From: Ectocarpus siliculosus
Taxonomy: Eukaryota > Sar > Phaeophyceae > Ectocarpales > Ectocarpaceae
DNA: 17,350 nt
Assembly (NCBI GenBank): GCA_000310025.1
Contig: FN649741.1
Location: forward strand, 1,513,426 to 1,530,775
Direction of reading: 5' to 3'
Position 1 is the stretch's first letter, and every line of letters starts with the position of its first letter. Made by a program: the position numbers and the translations under genes. The notes beneath the pieces were generated by a model. The model ran no database searches. It was not told where the DNA came from and was given only the letters and a program-made list of their open reading frames with translations. Below are positions 7,797-17,350 of the stretch, piece after piece.

Positions 7797-8356
7797 TTCC
7801 CGCCGCTGTACCGCAGCGCCGGCGGGGCGCTCGACGCTCTCGCCATCATGCTCGGGCCCCCCGCCGCCCCGCCGCCGCCGCCGGCACCGGCACCGGCTCC
7901 CGTAATCGAAGACCTCTCGGACTTGAAGAACGGACGTCGAAAAACGCAGCACGCCGAAAAGACGGCGGGTTACAACGGTTTTGCGGGGTCACGACAGGTG
8001 GGGACACAGCCGGGGCGGGGTAGGGGGGAGTGTTGCGGCTGCCGAACTCTACGGACGTAATTCTCGGGCCTGCTGCGGGTGTCAAGAGAGGTTGACAAAA
8101 AATTCTGGAGACTACGGCACGTGGTATTTGATTCTTTGATACTCTGTACCCCGAAAGTGGTGAATGATCGCCATTATAGTCTGCTGTGGAGGAGTATTAC
8201 AGCCTGCAAGCCCTGGCAAAATTGTTCGGGCGAGAGCCGTTCTGTTGTGATTCTTTTGCGGGATCTCCAATGTAGGGGGAACAACGAACTCTAGCGAGTC
8301 CGTAAGGCAAGTTGCCTTTTTGGTAGATGAATAATTTCCTTCACACCGACTCATCT

Positions 8357-8412
<56 letters not shown>

Positions 8413-11400
8413 TGGTATTTATCTCTCTCCGCCCCTCCTCTCTCTCGCGCCCCCCTCTCCCCCCCTCCCCGACTCTCTTGCCCACCTCCGCCGCCGTCTC
8501 CTCCGTCTTGAACTCCCCCCCAAAGGCGCTCGCCGCGCCGAAACTTCCCCGGAACCCTCCTTCAACGTCGCCGTGTCGAGAGCTTGCCAGGCTTCGCGAT
8601 CCTTGCGACGAGCTGCGGTTCATCTCGTCCTCGTGCACCGATTTCGCTATGTTTGGGTGGGGGGCATCGTATTACGAGGTTCGGTTTTCCCAAAGTAATT
8701 TGGAACCGGGGCCAGTAGTCAGAGCCGGTTGAGAGAGGGGAGGCGGGGCATCGAGGGGGTGGGGGGTGGGTGGGGATGAAATTCAGACATACTAGGGAGA
8801 AGGAAAACAAGCGCAAGTGATTTTGGACAGACTAATTTCGCACAAAAATACCAGCGTGTCACTTGGAGGCGTGTTTCGAGATGCAGCATTGACAGAAGAG
8901 GGCGCCCATTGGGCGCCCAGCATTCGACGGCAAAACTCTCCTTCTGCGCCACGTCCACGTGTTGAAAAGCTCAACCGCAGCGCTTATTCCGCCGTTGGTG
9001 TGCTAGAAACGCATCTTCGCGTCGGTGAGCACTAAATATCCTCCTCGTAGGAGGAGTGTATGACGACAAACACGTTCAAGCATCCCTCCAACGGTAAACA
9101 GGTGAATAACAACACCGCCATTTTCCACGTCTTCACAGAAGCGCAGCCTTCACAACAGGCAGTCGGTATCTTCACTGTTTAACTGCGGCAAAAGAAAAAA
9201 AAAACAGAGGTAGCTCACCTTGCGACGACATCTTCACGGAGAAGCTCCTGCCTATCCTCAGCACGCTCTGGGTCCGCTTGTGCTCAGACGCATCGTTCAT
9301 TACCGCCCCCGCCAAGTCTTGTCCCCCCCCGATGGGGTCTCCAATCGCAGAGGCGTACCTGTGGAGGCTGAAGGTCGGGGGGATCTTGGTTGACTTCACC
9401 TTTGCCTCGGAGCCCAGTGGCTCGTACGGCATCACGGACAGCAACCACCTTCCGGGACAAAGGGGGACACCGCAGGAAGAGGGGGTAAGAGGAGAGGGTA
9501 GGGTTCGGGCATGTGAGGGATCGACCAACCATGTCGGTGGCGCGGGGTGCGACAAACAACGTTTTTCTCCCGGGAAGGGGGGCTTGGCTTGGATGCTGGC
9601 ATCGGGTTCGGTTGAGAGTACGCGCAGGGCCGTGTGCTTATGGCGTGGGCTCTCTCTATCTCATTCTGTCTGTCTCTGCGAACCACGGCAGACGACGGCG
9701 GGGCCTGCTGCCTGTCTGCCTGCTACGCATGCACAACAACAACAACAACAACAACAACAACATTGTCCGCTGCCGCGACCCCCCCCAAAAAACTCCCTCA
9801 TACCTGTCGAGCCTCGCGGCGGGGGCCTCCTTCACCCGATCGAGAAACTTGGGCTTGAGCATGGCCCTCGTGAATCCCGGGCCCCACCCGAACGTCCTCG
9901 CCAAGTCGTTGCCTGATCGTTGATCGGTTGGTTAAATAATTGCCACGAGGAAAGAGGAGGAACGCAGAGGAGCTCACGACGTCGCCATCTTTGTACAGGT
10001 CTACGTGTAGGTCGTGCCAGGCTCGTGTTCACTGAACAGATTTCAACCCATCCCCTTCGACAGCAGTGGTACACACTATCTCGAAGGGGTGCAATACTCT
10101 TTCTCTGAGTGTATGTATATTATCTAACAAACAACAGAGCGCGCGCTGACAGGATCGTTCACCGTGATGTGCAACAACGCTCGGAAAAAACTCGCCGAGC
10201 CAGCCCTCATCCATACTTTCGCGAAGCGGCCCCCAGGGAACAACGCCTCGGCGTGCGAGGGAACAGAGAGAGACGCAACCCGGCAGCATCGACGTCCTGC
10301 CAACCAAAAGTACGGAACACACACCGAAAGAATCCCCGAAGAGGAGGCATATCAAACCCCACCCTCCCGCCAATCCTGCACTACAAACCTCACCACCCTA
10401 AAGCAGTTAGCCGTCTGTGCTCACCTGTCCCCAAGGGCATCATGGCCACGGGAAAATTCTCCTCTTGTGATACAGAAGGGCTCGGCTCCGCCGCCATGCG
10501 CAAGCGGTCGATGCACGACAGGATCCAGCCCATCGTCCCGTCCCCCCCGCAGATCAGGACCTTCGGAAGCGGTGGAGCATGGCAAAGTATGCATATGGAG
10601 CTAGATGACGCCACTGAAAACAGGATGAAACGCTTTCACGACAGAGGCTGTCGTTTGGATTGTTCGAGACCACGCTCACGCGGGGGCCGGGGATATATAG
10701 CAATTCCGAATCCCAAGCTGTGCGCATGTACAAGCTCGCACTAGGGGATCTCCCGTGTCACTGGCGGTGTAAGCACATCAGACATGAGTACAAAACGCTG
10801 CTCTTTGGCCTTAATTCCGTTCGAGAATCTGGACCAAAGCAGTATTTAGCAGTGATGCCCATCCAAGACGGTTGCCAACCCGATTCAGTACCCCGAGCGC
10901 CGTCTGTCGCCCGCGGTGTATGCCCGACGCCAAAGACACCAAACGGCAAGACGTGAACGAATTCAGACACGAAAACCAGAGCGGAGCAGCTCAGTGCTCG
11001 GTCCTGCAACGTGTCGGCCGCCTGTCGCACAGCTCTTGTAAGCAACACCACCGAAGCGCCAGGGGCAGACAGCAGGAGCAGACACATAAACTACGTGATT
11101 GTTGTGAGCGGACGAACTCTCTGGCTCTTCCGTGGCATAGCTTAACTTTACAAGCAGGCACAACTTTGCTGCTTGCTCCTAACCGCCGCGGTCTAACTTT
11201 AGAATTTGGTCGGCCGTACGGTGACAAGAGGTATCTCACACCCCCTGGACCCGACTTTCAAAACCCGATTACTCCACAGAAGAGAGCGTGGCGGTGCCGA
11301 GAACGGTAGCGTTCGAACCGCCTTGTACGCGTGTACGTACAGCAGTATCGTGTGCTTTACTTGGTGTAATACCCTCTTGTCGTTGTGGAGTAGTTCATGA

Positions 11401-12157
11401 AGCTGACCGCCATAACAGACAGTCATCCCCACTACTATTATAATACTGCTGTAGCACAGGAGATGAAAAGGACATCCGTAGAGATGTAGTACGCAACTTG
11501 GACACTGGGAAATCGCTACCATATGTAGCATCGGTTGCTTTCCAGTCGTAGATACCTTTGTGTCCTTGGTGTGCTGGAAAAGCTTGAGCTTGTCTTCAGG
11601 CTTCCACCTGCCCTGGCCGACCTCCTGCAGATCGAACAACCTGGCAGGGTGCGAGCCAAGAGCACACGACACAGCACACCACAAGACCAACCGCGGCGTT
11701 GCAACGGCCAGCGTGGGGTGAATGAATGGGCACACGACACATAGCATTCGAGCAAAACCACATTATCAAGAACGCGAAGCCTGCGATACAGAGGCACCAC
11801 GCGTCTTCCACCCCGCCCGCGGGTGCTGGCTGCATGTGCTTCCCCACTAATAAAACTGGCATAATATGAATGGGCAACTATTGTACAAGTTGGGACTCAC
11901 TGCGACTCCGGGATGAGGGCTCGAATTTTCTCCAGCACTTTGGGGCCCATCTTTCCGCCGCTAGCGGAGTTGAGAAATACGAGCACAGGCGATGCTGGCG
12001 TAGTAGTGGATGCAGCGTCGGCAGGTGGCCCCACTTGCAGAGCTTCTTCAGCGGTCGAAGAAGAATCAGGCTGCTGCTGGAGTTGTAGTTGTTGCGCCTC
12101 TTCCTGCTGTGGATCAACTTTGAGCTCGCCGTTATCCATGGCGACGTTGTCACCCAT
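4570..12157 (-). CDS. DGK: Diacylglycerol kinase, eleven exons assembled (3' end unresolved)
   Basis: Phosphorylates diacylglycerol to phosphatidic acid using ATP, at membranes (family knowledge). Exons on the minus strand: 12157-11901, 11640-11556, 10560-10425, 9912-9804, 9448-9219, 8646-8486, 7921-7070, 6279-6158, 5904-5711, 5224-5150, 4664-4570. All ten introns are GT-AG and phases agree, giving 772 residues. The catalytic domain begins at [13 protein letters not shown] (about 57-69); then LFDLQ (87-91), GGDGTMGW (119-126, nucleotide binding), PLGTGNDLAR (156-165) and LDRW (194-197). Residues 273-610 are low complexity. The accessory domain has [11 protein letters not shown] (619-629), NQVWYARKG (652-660), [18 protein letters not shown] (about 705-722) and [16 protein letters not shown] (740-755). 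The start is the ATG at 12157; an in-frame stretch upstream lacks an ATG. The N-terminus is Gln-rich, and no C1 domain or membrane segment is seen. The C-terminus after RLAQ is not settled. Sure of the family; exon 6 borders are the least certain. Confidence 0.92.
6585..6603 (+). repeat. CAA microsatellite in kinase intron 7
   Basis: About six CAA units in the intron between exons 7 and 8. A longer CAA tract lies in intron 4. Confidence 0.9.
7419..7448 (+). repeat. GCC triplet repeat coding polyglycine
   Basis: About ten GCC/CCG units on the plus strand, read as glycine codons in kinase exon 7 on the minus strand. Confidence 0.9.
7759..7791 (+). repeat. GCC triplet repeat coding polyglycine, second tract
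   Basis: About eleven GCC/CCG units, the second polyglycine tract of kinase exon 7. A likely site of length variation between individuals. Confidence 0.9.
8352..8408 (+). repeat. (CT)n microsatellite in kinase intron 6
   Basis: A nearly perfect CT run of about 55 bases, followed by further pyrimidine-rich DNA up to the exon 6 donor near 8485. In the kinase sense strand it is a GA run, so it does not act as its polypyrimidine tract. Confidence 0.95.
8900..8918. repeat. Perfect 9-base inverted repeat in kinase intron 5
   Basis: GGGCGCCCA and TGGGCGCCC separated by a single T. Each arm contains the self-complementary GGGCGCCC. It could form a tight hairpin in RNA or a small cruciform. Confidence 0.85.
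9732..9763 (+). repeat. CAA microsatellite in kinase intron 4
   Basis: About nine CAA units between kinase exons 4 and 5. Confidence 0.9.
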
Positions 12158-13102
12158 TTTTTCTCTCACCAACACCGTCCCTTTCGAACGGACGGGCAGT
12201 AATCAGGTCGTGTGTCTCTGTTTTCAAAGCAAGAGAGAGTAAGGTGGGAGGGCAGAGATGAACACCAATGTGTGAGGAGAGAACAGCACACAGGATCCCT
12301 ATGACAAAAGGCGGTGCGGTGCTTCGACGACGGGGTGCTATTGTCCGTCACAAAGAAGTCTACTTGTACAAGATAGCGACTTGTTGTCCCAACGCCGTTG
12401 ATCAATATAGAGACGCACCCACATTGCACTCACCAGCCTCGCTGCTGGGGTAACGAAAGAGCACTCAAGTCTCACAGCGGTCGCATTGCCTGCCTTGGCA
12501 AATTCGTGTTGATTTCTCGGCGAGGCGGGGGGGTCGCCTGATCAACGAGAGCCGTACCTCAGGGGGTAATAGGTTACCGCCTCAAAACGGCCCGCTTATT
12601 CATAGATTGTATGACGGATAATAGCACCCCTGTTTATTTCACAAGAGATGGTTTGATGCTCTTGTCCTCTGTGGGGACGACAAACGAAAGATCGTCGAGG
12701 CCAAATACAGCAGCAGATCCCCCCCCCCTCCTCTCTCTTTCCCTTGTGTTTGGAGAACAGCCTGGAAATTGAAGTCGGTGAGAACCCAACACCTCCAACA
12801 AGATCGCTCGTTGTGGTGAAGGAATCAGTACAATACAAGCGGTGGTAGCTGCTGCTGATGATGAATACCACCCCCCCCATCTTTCGCTGATGATGGATTT
12901 TCTTTTTTTTTTCACAAAAAAACACCCTCCTTCATCCAAGACACAATCAATCCACAATAAGAAGGGCACACCCGATCGTCTTTCACAATACACAGTTGGC
13001 TTCCGCACAAAACGTCGGGAGGAAAGCGACTACCTAAGGATCAGGCCGCAGCACCAGCTCGAATCTACGGCGCGCGTTCATCCTTTATTCGCGCCAAAGC
13101 GC

Positions 13103-13119
13103 CGCGCGCGCGCGTGCGC
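13103..13119. repeat. Alternating CG dinucleotide tract
   Basis: An alternating purine-pyrimidine run of GC dinucleotides with one TG step. Such tracts can adopt Z-DNA. It lies in the intergenic region between the two protein genes. Confidence 0.7.
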
Positions 13120-13528
13120 TCTTGTGTCTTTTACCCGTCAAAAAAATCCTTGCTCTGTGAATGTCGCGGAGAACGAATTGGGAGCAAGGTGTGTGACTTG
13201 CTCGTCGCCCCAACGGTGGGGAGGGGATTGAAGAAGCGAGAGGAGAGAGGGGCGCCGGCCAGGGAGGAAGAGCAGGTGCGGGCGTGTATTTGAGCGGTCC
13301 ACGTCGTGGTTGGCTCCTCGGCGCGGCGGGCCGACTTCTTTACTTGGCAGCGGAATCAGATTTATGTGTGTTGTTGCAGCGGGGTGTAGTGGGTGTGTGA
13401 AGGGCTCAACTCTGTTCAGTGGACGAGTGTTTTTTCTCGCGTGTGATTATGGTTTGTGTTTTCAGCTCACAAAAGGAACGCACGCGACACGGGTGGTGGG
13501 TGCCTGGGAGTACCGCATCCCTGCTTCG

Positions 13529-13552
13529 CTCTCTCTCTCTCTCTCTCTCTCC
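13529..13552 (+). repeat. (CT)n microsatellite
   Basis: A CT run of about twelve units followed by CCCTCCCTC, in intergenic DNA. Confidence 0.9.
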
Positions 13553-16519
13553 CTCCCTCTATACATCAGTGCCTCTTCGCACCGCCACGCTGCGCCCGGC
13601 TATATTCTATACGACGACACAAAAAAGTTGCGAAAAAAAAATTGCGCATCTTTGGAGCGGAGTCACACACAGAGGAGGGAGCGACGAGACAGCTGGGACA
13701 CACATCCGAACGTTACGAGAGAGCTGTTTTCTTGCGATAGGGGCATGCCACACGCCGCAGTGCGACAAGGTCCAGGGTAGAAGTCCCATTTGCGCCAGCT
13801 ACCCTCGTTTGTCAGCGGGGCTGCGACAGAACGGGGCAAGCAGTACGTACTAGTATTAGCAGCGTTTCCGCTGCCTGCGGATGGCTTGCTTGCTGTTTTT
13901 TTTTCCCTCCTGTCGCTCTCTCTCTCTCTCGCTGTGTGTGATGTGCGGCCCGCAAAGAGAGCCTCTCAACGGCGCCATCATTCCTTGGCGAGCAACAACC
14001 GCGGCCCCCGTCGGCGCCGGTTTTGTTGCCACGACGCGCGTAGCGCGGCGGCGGCGGCGGTGCCGTAAGGAAGAGGGGGCGTGGCGAGGCGCAACCCACA
14101 CACTCTCGCGCGGCGGCGCGTTAGAAATCCTCGCCAGAGCAATGATACCTGTACCGTTTTTTTTCGGTTAGGCCCCTGCTACATACAGCTGATCAGATCT
14201 CGCGGTGTTTAGCCAGAGGCGTGGATACCCACCCCCAGATGTCTCTCGCTGTGACGAACAGCGGCGACTGCGGTGTTACCTACCCGGCGGAGCTTACAGG
14301 AGCCACGCCCCCCCCAGAGGGACGTTGATGCTCCCCGTTCACAATGTCTCCACGGACAAACCCTTGTGAGTGAGTTGTAGATACAAGAAAGGAGATTTCG
14401 GGCTTCTTGCGCATACCGATATGTATGACACTTGTCAGTCAAACAAGCAAGTGAGGCAACGCAAGGCACACCCTCCCTCCTGTTGTTCGTATCTTGACAA
14501 ACCAACACGCCTGTTGGCGGGCTTGAGGGCACAACACTGCTCGCTTCCGAGCCAAAGCTCAAACTGAAGGAGACATGCGTGCATCGCACAGCAGGAGGAG
14601 CACTTTTGCGTGGAGCCAGGTCGGAGCGCTAGGCTCCAGGGGTTGGAGTATATATTGTAGTAGAGGCAAAAAGCCGGCTAGACTACTTGCAGAGGTGCTC
14701 GACGAACGGCACAAAAAAAAAATGTGTCGCCTGATTTACTATTTACTGCTGTGTGCACCTGTATGCTGCATATGCAGTAGTCTATGTATGATACGTACAA
14801 CAGTTTGTCCACCAGTTTAGGCGGTTCAGGGCATACAGACGCACCATTACACTAGAGTGAGATCCTCTTATTTTTGTATGCATACGAGTGGGCGTACGTT
14901 GTAGAAGGTCAAGTTCTACAGTAATTATTAATTTGTACAAAATGCTTGAAGGTTCGGAAGCAAGTGGGTACGTATGCATACTAAAATGCAGTTGTTGTGC
15001 TACAATATCCCCGGTGGCGGCGTAAAAAAATGCAGACGCTCTTGCTGTTGTCACCCTTGCGTGGAGGTTGTCTTGATTGTCCGTGTGCGTTTGTCCTACG
15101 TACGGATGAGTGTGGCACGCCCTTCTTTGCAATGGTCTGCGCCCGTTTCGGCAATCAATCGACTGCTGTGTTTCCTCTTTTTCGCGATCCAAAGTTAATT
15201 GTTTTTTGTTGGAATCCTCCTGCATGCACACTTATGTAGATGCACACATGCACACACACAGCCGGTTAGCGGGGTCGATGCTAGTAACAAAGACACACAC
15301 GGGGCCTGTGCCCCGGGCAATCACCACGCGTCGCGGCCAGCTGCATCGCGCGTGTTGACTGCCTGCCGTCACTGCTGAGCCAGGAGTGTTTGGGGGGCAG
15401 ACTCTCCACTGGCATGTATGGTTAAGGCCGTAGTCGCGTTTTTGATTGGCTCTCTTCGGTTGTGCCATTGGATTGAAATCCTACACACAGCAGCGTGCCC
15501 GCACTTCCATTAAGAATCTGTAGTTTTGGCAGTGCTCGGGGTGCTGAGTTCCAGGGTTTGCTACGCTATGTAGATACAAGTTTAGTGTAGGGACCGAATG
15601 ATGTTTACATTCTCAGATATAGAGTTTTTCGAGGCTATGTCAATTTCTTGGGTGCCAAGTTCTTGGAAGTGCTGGCGCTATCATGACGGTACTCGCAGCA
15701 ACCGGTAGCTCACCGCGCTCCGAGATCGCACGAAGAGCGAACCTCGCAGCTGCCGTGTAAGCAACTACCGGCTGACGCCGAAGAGACGTCCGTGGGAATG
15801 CTTTCAAACGTTTCAGTTGCCTACAACCGCGGTGTCGGTCGGTCAGCTTGCTTGCGATCCACACCGGCGCTGTATCCAGGTGTATGCGGGTAGACGTACA
15901 GCAGTACTGAGACGCCGTCGACCTAGTAAATAAGTAAGTGTTGGTCGTCGTCCCGACTCCGGAAACGACGCTGCATCTTGACACACAATGCACTACGATG
16001 ACCACGACGGGCGGACATCGGCAGCCGAACGCCCCCTCCCCCGCCTCTCTCTCGCTTGCTTGTATCGCGAGGCGGGGCTGCCGCTACTTGCTGGTCTACG
16101 GAGGATAACACAAATTGCAAAGAATCGCGTCTCGATTTTTTTTAGCACACACACTAAAGTCAAGGGTCTATCGACAGGGGAGGCGCAGGAGTTGGACGAC
16201 AGAGTCCTGCTTCTGGAGCCCCAACACTCCCAGACAACATTTGCGCCACTAATGAAGAAAAAATCGCACACACACACCGGCGACGAGGGAGCAGACTAAA
16301 TAGACCCGACCTACCCCGCGTGACTTCGCCACAAAATGCTTATTTGTGCGCCCGCCGGACCCCCCCCCCCCGCTCCTTCTTGTCTTCTCTTGTTTCCACA
16401 CCGCGCGCGGTTCGTTCTTGTTCAGAGGGGACCGGGGTCAAGAGAGGAAGAGGGGAGGGGAGAGGAGGACGATCATCCCCCCGAGGGGTAGAACGAGTCT
16501 CGAGGACAAGGCGGCCAGC

Positions 16520-17318
16520 ATGAGCGGTTCCCGGACGACTTCAGCAGAGCTGTGGTCGAGAGACACAGACCTGGTCCTTCGGGATCTCGTGCTGAGGTCC
16601 AGCGAGGAAATTAACTGGAACCAGATCGCGACGGCCATCGAGTGGGACTCCGGGGCCGTTACCCCCAGCGAGTGCAGGGAAAGGTAAACACGCGCCGCCG
16701 CCGCCGCCGCCGTACAATGATGCGCGCGCTTGGGGTGTCTTTTGGGCCGCGTTCCCATGATCACTCTTTTCGTTGTCCGTCCCAGTTTTTTTTTTTTCTT
16801 TTACATTTCATGGTTTTGTGTTTCGTCACGACCAGAATTAGTTCATGTGTGCGCTCCGAGGATCACCAGATTTTTTTGTATATTTTTCCGTTATATATCG
16901 TAGAGGTTGTTTATTGGGATTGCTTAAACGAACATTACATTCGAACTTCAATATTCTAGTATTTGCTCACGTGTGTGATCAGAACCGCGTCACATCTGAA
17001 CAGCTTGATGTAACGGTTCTCGTCTTTTCGCTCCCCGTGCAGAGAGCCCTACCTCCCTCCCGTTTTGTTGTTCCTTCTTTTTCTGCGCGAATCATTCAAT
17101 ACATACGATAGCATGTTCGCCTACCTGTACCCTACGGCGGTATTTAACTTTTTGCTTTTGCGTGCTCTCGGCCGGCGGGCGGCTCCCGCGCCCGGTGTGG
17201 ATTGGATTGGTTGATTCAGGTGGAACTACGTGAAGGAAACGCCCGTGAAGGGCCCGTGGTCATCCGAGGAGGACGATCACCTTAAGCGCCTCGTCGACGA
17301 GTTCGGATCTAAGAAGTG
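16520..17318 (+). CDS. MYB: MYB-repeat DNA-binding protein, first two exons (cut by window end)
   Basis: Exon 1 is 16520-16683 (donor GTAAAC) and exon 2 is 17220-17318 (acceptor TTGATTCAG, donor GTGAGC). The joined frame gives 87 residues plus a split Trp codon. The first repeat has tryptophans at 12, 33 and 56, with SECRERWNYV (50-59) matching the recognition helix end of R1 in animal and plant three-repeat MYBs. A linker KETPVKGPW leads into the second repeat (GPWSSEEDDHLKRLVDEFGSKKW, Trp 68 and 88), which continues outside. Likely a nuclear transcription factor of the R1R2R3 or a related multi-repeat class. The ATG at 16520 is the closest start to the domain. The frame stays open upstream to an ATG at 16346, and TTGTTCAG before 16424 could be an acceptor for an earlier exon. 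Confidence 0.9.
16693..16712 (+). repeat. CCG triplet repeat at the start of MYB intron 1
   Basis: About six GCC/CCG units ten bases after the exon 1 donor. Confidence 0.85.
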
Positions 17319-17323
17319 GTGAG

Positions 17324-17342
17324 CCCCCCCCCCCCCCCCCCC
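17324..17342 (+). repeat. Poly-C run in MYB intron 2
   Basis: About nineteen C in a row immediately after the exon 2 donor. Such a run is prone to sequencing and assembly errors, so its length should not be trusted. Confidence 0.85.
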
Positions 17343-17350
17343 GCCCTTGG

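Larger units (their letters stand above)
7070..7921 (-). other. Large low-complexity exon of the diacylglycerol kinase (284 residues)
   Basis: Exon 7 of the kinase, open throughout and in phase 0 at both ends (acceptor CAAG before TCC, donor GTGAGA after TTCGAG). It encodes two long glycine runs (from GCC/CCG microsatellites at 7419-7448 and 7759-7791), alanine runs, Glu- and Ser-rich segments, and ends [10 protein letters not shown]. No fold is recognisable. Being a multiple of three it could be skipped without shifting the frame. It is probably disordered, inserted between the two kinase subdomains. Confidence 0.8.
12158..16519. other. Intergenic region between divergent kinase and MYB genes
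   Basis: No frame here carries recognisable motifs. It should hold the promoters and 5' UTRs of both flanking genes. A possible 5' UTR intron of the kinase runs from a GTGAGTGC donor (minus strand, 12433) to an AAACAG acceptor (about 12218), unproven. Other contents: CT microsatellites at 13529-13552 and 13915-13931, an alternating CG tract at about 13103-13119, and the palindrome CTGCATATGCAG near 14764-14777. I see no TATA element I would defend. The longest frames (for example 149 residues on the minus strand at 14782-15231) look like chance. Confidence 0.55.

Noticed and set aside
7083-8060. A 325-residue plus-strand open frame rich in Pro, Ala and Ser
   Set aside because: It is the antisense shadow of kinase exon 7, whose GCC repeats keep several frames open. 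The minus-strand reading has matching splice phases and conserved neighbouring exons.
9041-9056. CCTCCT-CGT-AGGAGG hairpin
   Set aside because: Short and in purine/pyrimidine-biased DNA, with no adjacent feature; it lies inside kinase intron 5.
12565-12578. Inverted repeat GGTAA-TAGG-TTACC
   Set aside because: Five pairs with a four-base loop is expected by chance in a window of this length.
14782-15231. A 149-residue minus-strand frame as a gene
   Set aside because: No recognisable domain, composition like chance frames, and no supporting splice sites or neighbours.

Overview
This is nuclear DNA of a eukaryote. It carries two spliced protein genes with canonical GT-AG introns, a cluster of eukaryotic-type tRNA genes with Pol III terminators, and many CT, CAA, CCG and CTG microsatellites. 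GC-rich exons, introns of 250-1000 bases and long CT tracts fit a stramenopile, most likely a brown alga. That assignment is an inference from style only; no marker gene settles it. There are no bacterial operons, CRISPR arrays or phage genes.

Layout. Positions 1-1480 hold no recognisable gene, only a 43-base direct repeat (6-48 and 559-601) and a (CTG)8 tract. Positions 1489-4367 are a tandem array of five identical tRNA-Ala(CGC) genes, all on the minus strand, in units of about 540-570 bases. Each unit also has a decayed tRNA-like element on the plus strand, facing away from the tRNA. One unit is interrupted by a 561-base insertion with imperfect inverted repeats and a 12-base flanking duplication.

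Positions 12157 down to 4570 (minus strand) hold a diacylglycerol kinase gene. I could join eleven exons with consistent phase into 772 residues. The catalytic domain (GGDGT, PLGTGNDLAR, LDRW) and the accessory domain ([28 protein letters not shown]) are separated by about 400 residues, mostly a low-complexity Gly/Ala/Glu-rich segment from one 852-base exon. The 3' end is unresolved: the reading frame after a candidate twelfth exon runs into the nearest tRNA gene.

Positions 12158-16519 are intergenic, with nothing recognised. At 16520 a divergent plus-strand gene starts. It encodes a MYB-repeat DNA-binding protein and is cut by the window end after its second exon.

The kinase (lipid second-messenger metabolism) and the MYB protein (transcription) show no evident functional link. 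The most distinctive part is the tRNA-Ala array: its genes are invariant while the flanks range from about 99% identical to strongly diverged, and it abuts or lies inside the 3' end of the kinase gene. I found no convincing new biological system; the findings below are the points I think deserve checking.
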